This document shows, piece by piece, positions 5,423 to 8,246 of a stretch of 8,246 nucleotides of DNA. Numbering within the stretch: the stretch's first letter is position 1; each line of letters begins with the position of its first letter. This DNA is from UMGS172 sp045651745 (GTDB lineage: Bacteria > Bacillota > Clostridia > Oscillospirales > Acutalibacteraceae), in contig JAZRSW010000074.1 in assembly GCA_045651745.1 (NCBI GenBank), positions 1 to 8,246 of the forward strand, given 5' to 3'. The notes below the pieces were generated by a model. That model was not told where the DNA came from, did no database searches, and saw nothing but the letters and a program-made list of their open reading frames with translations. The position numbers were made by a program, and so were the translations under genes.

Positions 5423-5859
5423 TTAAGAAAATCCTTCATAGCGTTAACTGCCAAGAAATAACTGTTTTTGCCGAAACCGGCAATACTGCCAACACAAGCA
5501 GGAGCGATTACCGAAGTATGACGGAATTCCTCACGAGCGTGAACATTAGAAAGATGTACTTCAACAAACGGCTTGCCTACAGCTTTGATAGCGTCATAAA
5601 TAGCGTAGCTGTAATGAGTATATGCGCCGGCATTGATAATACAACCATCATAGTCCTTTAAAACCGAGTGAATGGCGTTGATAATTTCGCCCTCGCAGTT
5701 TGACTGGAAGAAATCGCAAGCGATATCCAAACCTTTTGCATAAGTTGAAATATTGTTGTTGATTTCATCCAAAGTCTGATTGCCGTAAATTCCAGGCTCA
5801 CGAACGGACAACATATTAAGGTTAGGTCCGTTAATAACTAAAACTTTTTTAACAGCCAT
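5419..5859 (-). CDS. aroQ: 3-dehydroquinate dehydratase, type II
   Basis: Third step of the shikimate pathway: dehydration of 3-dehydroquinate to 3-dehydroshikimate; type II enzymes are cytoplasmic dodecamers. It has 146 residues, the usual size. Seen: INGPNLNMLSVREPGIYG (9-26) with the catalytic Arg20 and Tyr25, FQSNCEGEII (51-60), NAGAYTHYSYAIYDAI (76-91) with Asn76 and His82, and EVHLSNVHAREEFRHTS (100-116) with His102 and Arg113. Differences from common relatives: Cys55 where QSNHEGE is usual and Tyr88 where an Arg (..RDA..) is common; neither is a core catalytic residue as I know them. The ATG overlaps the stop of the upstream TIM-barrel gene by one base (TAATG), and the stop overlaps the pepP-like start, so three genes are tightly coupled. 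Confidence 0.97.
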   Translation of the reverse strand: MAVKKVLVINGPNLNMLSVREPGIYGNQTLDEINNNISTYAKGLDIACDFFQSNCEGEIINAIHSVLKDYDGCIINAGAYTHYSYAIYDAIKAVGKPFVEVHLSNVHAREEFRHTSVIAPACVGSIAGFGKNSYFLAVNAMKDFLK

Positions 5860-6716
5860 TATAAAGACATCCTTTCACGGTAAAGATTTTTCATATAAAG
5901 TGCGTCCTCGGACTGTGTACCGTCCGACTCGCAAATAATCGTAGGCTCTAAATTGAGTTCACAAAGCAATTCCATTAAGGGCAACGGCTCAGGGCCGAAC
6001 AAATTATCCTCAAAGGTCAGGTGCTTCTTCTCTCCACCTTTAGTATACTCAATTTTAGAAAAATGAGAATGAAAATGCTTTTTACGGTATTCACCCAAGC
6101 GGTTACCGATTTCATTAATAACAAATAAAAATGCTTCTTTTGAATTTACTTCACCCAATGTTCTTGCGTTCAAATGACCGAAATCAATACAAGGAATTAG
6201 TCTTTCGTCAAGTTCACAAAGTGCGATTACCTCTTCCAAAGTACCCAACTGATTGATTTTGCCCATTGTCTCGGGACAGATGTGAATATGCCCCAAGCCT
6301 TGTTCGTCAAGTGCTTTTAACGACCAAATCATTGTTTCTTTAGCCAGTTCCAAAGCCTCAAGTCTGTCCAACTTACCGCATGAACCGGTATGCACTACAA
6401 TACGGTTTCCACCCATAAAATCAACCGCTTTAGCGCTTTGCAGGATATAATTTACCGAATTAAGACGCTTTTCTTCCTCAACACTTGACATAGAAATATA
6501 ATACGGCGCGTGAAGTGAAATTTTAATATTTTTTTCAGCTGAAAGGCGACCGAATTCTCGCGCCTTTTCCTCACCCACATTCACACCTCTGCCACACTGA
6601 TACTCAAAAGCATCAAGACCGAATTCGCTGATATATTGCGGAACGTCTAATGAGCCCTTATACTTTTTCTCGTAAAAAGAATTACCGCAACCGGCAGGTC
6701 CGAACATTGCAGGCAT
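5859..6716 (-). CDS. Endonuclease IV-like / xylose isomerase-like TIM-barrel protein
   Basis: A metal-dependent TIM-barrel protein of the AP endonuclease family 2 fold. Counted from ATG at 6716 (285 residues), many metal ligands of E. coli endonuclease IV have counterparts: His69 (LHAPYY), His109 (VVHTGSCG), Glu149 (CPETMGK), Asp178 and His181 (IDFGHLNAR), His216 or His218 (HFHSHFS), His232 (KKHLTF) and Glu263 (CESDG). The DxH pair of endonuclease IV is KKH here, so the Asp ligand seems to be missing. The protein could be an AP endonuclease, a divergent relative or a sugar isomerase-like enzyme; I would not name it nfo. The start is debatable: GTG at 6725 opens the same frame, but GAGGTGA (6722-6728) is well placed for the ATG at 6716 and would overlap the GTG. 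It follows yqeG closely and overlaps aroQ by one base. Confidence 0.85.
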   Translation of the reverse strand: MPAMFGPAGCGNSFYEKKYKGSLDVPQYISEFGLDAFEYQCGRGVNVGEEKAREFGRLSAEKNIKISLHAPYYISMSSVEEEKRLNSVNYILQSAKAVDFMGGNRIVVHTGSCGKLDRLEALELAKETMIWSLKALDEQGLGHIHICPETMGKINQLGTLEEVIALCELDERLIPCIDFGHLNARTLGEVNSKEAFLFVINEIGNRLGEYRKKHFHSHFSKIEYTKGGEKKHLTFEDNLFGPEPLPLMELLCELNLEPTIICESDGTQSEDALYMKNLYRERMSL

Positions 6717-6721
6717 ATTTT

Positions 6722-6728
6722 TCACCTC
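6722..6728 (-). promoter_or_regulatory. Ribosome binding site that decides the start of the TIM-barrel gene
   Basis: GAGGTGA directly follows the yqeG stop codon and lies five bases before the ATG at 6716. Initiation at the upstream GTG would put the start codon inside this site, so the ATG is preferred. Confidence 0.7.
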
Positions 6729-7214
6729 TTAAAACTTATCTTTTAATATTTTACGTTCAAAATAACGTCTGACTTTAAAACTCCAACCGTCTTCTAACTT
6801 AACGGGGCGAACTAACAGCGATTTGATACCGTACAAATTCGCACCTAAAACATCGGTAAAAATCTGGTCACCGACAATTGCGATTTTACCCTTTTCAGCG
6901 TTCATCATCTTACGTGCTTTACTATACCCAAACGGCAACGGTTTACACGCCAAGCTTACAAACGGCAAACCTAAGCGTTTTGCAAATGGCTCAATTCTCC
7001 AACGTTTAGAGTTTGACACAATAATTAAAGAAATATCATTTTCAATCATTGTATCAAGCCATTTACGTAATCCTCGAACCAAAACAGTGCCGTGGTGGGT
7101 TGACAAGGTATTATCAACATCTAAAAGCAAAGTATTAATATTATTCTCTTTTAAATAATCTATATCAATATCGGTAATTCTTTTGAAAATACCGAAAGAC
7201 TTAAAAATTGCCAT
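6729..7214 (-). CDS. yqeG: YqeG family HAD IIIA-type phosphatase
   Basis: Predicted cytoplasmic phosphatase of the haloacid dehalogenase superfamily; the natural substrate is unknown to me. From ATG at 7214 it has 161 residues, close to the usual YqeG length. Seen: motif I LLLDVDNTL (Asp32 nucleophile, Asp34 acid/base), motif II IIVSNS (Ser67), a motif III Lys in the region ACKPLPFGYSKA (Lys91 or Lys99), and motif IV VGDQIFTD (Asp116, Asp121). There is no cap domain, as in other IIIA enzymes. The frame stays open to 7271, but that longer version would begin inside the rpsU terminator hairpin and lacks a ribosome site, whereas AAAGGAAG sits at the right distance from 7214. It is the first gene after the rpsU terminator, with no room for a promoter in the 19 bases between. 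Confidence 0.93.
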   Translation of the reverse strand: MAIFKSFGIFKRITDIDIDYLKENNINTLLLDVDNTLSTHHGTVLVRGLRKWLDTMIENDISLIIVSNSKRWRIEPFAKRLGLPFVSLACKPLPFGYSKARKMMNAEKGKIAIVGDQIFTDVLGANLYGIKSLLVRPVKLEDGWSFKVRRYFERKILKDKF

Positions 7215-7218
7215 AGTT

Positions 7219-7226
7219 CTTCCTTT
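7219..7226 (-). promoter_or_regulatory. Ribosome binding site that fixes the yqeG start
   Basis: AAAGGAAG lies four bases before the ATG at 7214 (AAAGGA seven), directly after the rpsU terminator. It supports the shorter 161-residue YqeG over a version starting at 7271. Confidence 0.7.
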
Positions 7227-7233
7227 CAAATAC

Positions 7234-7268
7234 AAAAAGCAATCGGAATTAACCTTCCGATTGCTTTT
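7234..7268 (-). terminator. Strong intrinsic terminator after rpsU
   Basis: A perfect 14-bp stem (arms 7235-7248 and 7255-7268, core AGCAATCGGAA) with a 6-base loop runs into five T on the minus strand (7234-7238). It starts 14 bases after the rpsU stop codon and ends 19 bases before yqeG. Confidence 0.93.
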
Positions 7269-7281
7269 CATTTTGTGAGAT

Positions 7282-7458
7282 TTAGCGGAACTTGCGCTTA
7301 CGGGCAGCTTCCGATTTCTTCTTACGCTTTACAGAAGGCTTCTCATAATGCTCTCTCTTACGGACTTCCTGAATGACTCCGTCCTTCTGGGTTTGTCTCT
7401 TGAAGCGTCTGAGTGCGTTTTCAAGCGATTCATTTTCTTTTACACGAACCTGACTCAT
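7282..7458 (-). CDS. rpsU: 30S ribosomal protein S21
   Basis: Small, very basic protein of the 30S subunit, placed near the 3' end of 16S rRNA and involved in initiation. I translated it directly: 58 residues, beginning MSQVRVKENESLENALRRFK and ending in the basic tail KRKKKSEAARKRKFR, the normal length and layout for S21. The ATG (7456-7458) has a very purine-rich GGAGGGAGGG site (7465-7474). The gene has its own perfect-consensus promoter and a strong terminator, so it is a highly expressed single-gene unit, although some readthrough probably feeds yqeG and the genes behind it. Confidence 0.97.
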   Translation of the reverse strand: MSQVRVKENESLENALRRFKRQTQKDGVIQEVRKREHYEKPSVKRKKKSEAARKRKFR

Positions 7459-7464
7459 TATATT

Positions 7465-7474
7465 CCCTCCCTCC
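7465..7474 (-). promoter_or_regulatory. Doubled Shine-Dalgarno site of rpsU
   Basis: GGAGGGAGGG carries two overlapping GGAGG-type matches six and ten bases before the ATG, unusually rich compared with the neighbouring genes. It fits a highly expressed ribosomal protein. Confidence 0.7.
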
Positions 7475-7510
7475 GCAATGTAGCAGGGGTATACTTACAT
7501 ATTTTTGATA

Positions 7511-7539
7511 ATTATACACTAATTGAAACTATATGTCAA
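7511..7539 (-). promoter_or_regulatory. Perfect-consensus sigma-A promoter for rpsU
   Basis: TTGACA (7534-7539) and TATAAT (7511-7516) are both perfect matches with 17 bases between them. Transcription would start near 7504 and give a leader of about 45 bases. It lies in the 114-base gap between leuS and rpsU; I see no terminator for leuS in that gap. Confidence 0.9.
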
Positions 7540-7572
7540 GACCATTTTTACGAGATTTTCAACATATTGTGT

Positions 7573-8246
7573 TTATTTCACAACAATATTAACAAGCTTT
7601 TTAGGAACATAAATTTCCTTGATAACCTGTCTGCCGTTTATCTCAGCTGCTATTTTTTCATCGGCCTTTGCAGCAGCAATAGCATCCGCCGAAGAAATAT
7701 CAGCATTGACATTTAATCTTGATTTCAATTTACCGTTAACCTGAACAACAATTTCAACGGTAGAATCAACAGTTTTAGCCTCATCATATTGGGGCCATTC
7801 AGACAATGAACAAAGTTCCTTTTCACCTAATGCTTCCCACATTTCTTCGCACAAGTGAGGTGCAAACGGGCAAAGCATTTGTAAGAACATCTTTAATTCA
7901 TCTTTAGTTAAACTGCCGTGGTCAATAACCTCATTGATAAGTGTCATCATCGCAGCGATTGCGGTGTTAAACTTCATATCCTCAATATCCAAAGTAACCT
8001 TCTTTAAGGTCTTATGGAACAAGGTTTCGAGTTTCGGTGTAACGCCCTCACCCTTTGCGAGTTCGCCTAAATCGGCAACTCTCTCCAAGAAACGCTTACA
8101 ACCCTTAACACTACTGTCACTCCAAGGTGCTGCCATACCGTAGTCGCCCATAAAGAGAATGTAAACACGAAGTACATCAGCACCGAAAGCATCAACGACA
8201 TCATTAGGGTCAACAACATTACCCTTTGATTTACTCATCTTATCAC
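7573..8246 (-). CDS. leuS: Leucyl-tRNA synthetase, C-terminal part (5' end cut off by window)
   Basis: Class I aminoacyl-tRNA synthetase that charges tRNA-Leu. The last 223 residues or so are visible; the full bacterial enzyme has about 800-860, so the catalytic core and the editing domain lie beyond the right edge. Seen: the ATP-site motif KMSKSKGNVVDP (KMSKS at 8227-8241), GADVLRVYILFMGDY with APWSDSSVKGCKRFLERV, the anticodon-binding helical bundle (FNTAIAAMMTLINEV, CPFAPHLCEEMWE), and the small C-terminal domain typical of LeuS (VEIVVQVNGKLKSRLNV to the end). The coding frame continues to the last base of the window. No T-box is visible because the upstream end is missing. Confidence 0.96.
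   Translation of the reverse strand, partial: DKMSKSKGNVVDPNDVVDAFGADVLRVYILFMGDYGMAAPWSDSSVKGCKRFLERVADLGELAKGEGVTPKLETLFHKTLKKVTLDIEDMKFNTAIAAMMTLINEVIDHGSLTKDELKMFLQMLCPFAPHLCEEMWEALGEKELCSLSEWPQYDEAKTVDSTVEIVVQVNGKLKSRLNVNADISSADAIAAAKADEKIAAEINGRQVIKEIYVPKKLVNIVVK

Noticed and set aside
7215..7271. Longer YqeG starting at the ATG at 7271
   Set aside because: The extra 19 residues would be encoded by the rpsU terminator hairpin and resemble nothing in the family; a good ribosome site sits just before the ATG at 7214.

Overview
The window looks like chromosomal core sequence from a low-GC Gram-positive bacterium of the Clostridia, probably near the Oscillospiraceae/Ruminococcaceae. This rests on the AT-rich spacers, strong AGGAGG-type ribosome binding sites, clear TTGACA/TATAAT-type promoters, a CD1247-like acidic zinc protein, a DUF4830 protein, and the aroQ-pepP-efp order that is also known from Bacillus (yqhS-yqhT-efp). 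No species is claimed. All twelve genes lie on the minus strand, so the cluster is read from high to low coordinates, starting at the right edge.

Reading order: the 3' part of leuS (leucyl-tRNA synthetase, cut by the window end); a perfect-consensus promoter; rpsU (ribosomal protein S21) with a strong terminator; then a tightly packed run of yqeG (HAD phosphatase family), an endonuclease IV-like TIM-barrel protein, aroQ (type II dehydroquinase) and pepP-like M24 aminopeptidase, the last three joined by 1-4 nt overlaps. A new promoter then serves efp (elongation factor P). An extended -10 promoter in a 55-nt gap probably serves the CD1247-like zinc protein, which ends in a strong terminator. 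Next come ispD and ispF (two steps of the MEP isoprenoid pathway, directly abutting), a hairpin that covers the start codon of a DUF4830 membrane-anchored protein, and rsuA (16S rRNA pseudouridine synthase) coupled to it. The last gene is the 5' part of a MalK/MsmK/UgpC-type sugar ABC transporter ATPase, with its own TTGAAA-17-TATAAT promoter, cut by the left edge.

Functionally this is translation (leuS, rpsU, efp, rsuA), shikimate and isoprenoid biosynthesis (aroQ, ispD, ispF), peptide turnover (pepP-like) and sugar import. I see no mobile element, CRISPR array, tRNA, phage gene or riboswitch, and no gene-free stretch longer than 180 bases. I do not find a new biological system here. The points worth a second look are smaller: a D-loop Asp-to-Val change in the ABC ATPase, a perfect 13-bp inverted repeat over a start codon, terminators placed immediately before downstream genes with no room for a promoter, a palindrome in the -35 region of the CD1247-like gene, a Cys-rich tail on that protein, and an altered metal site in the endonuclease IV-like protein.
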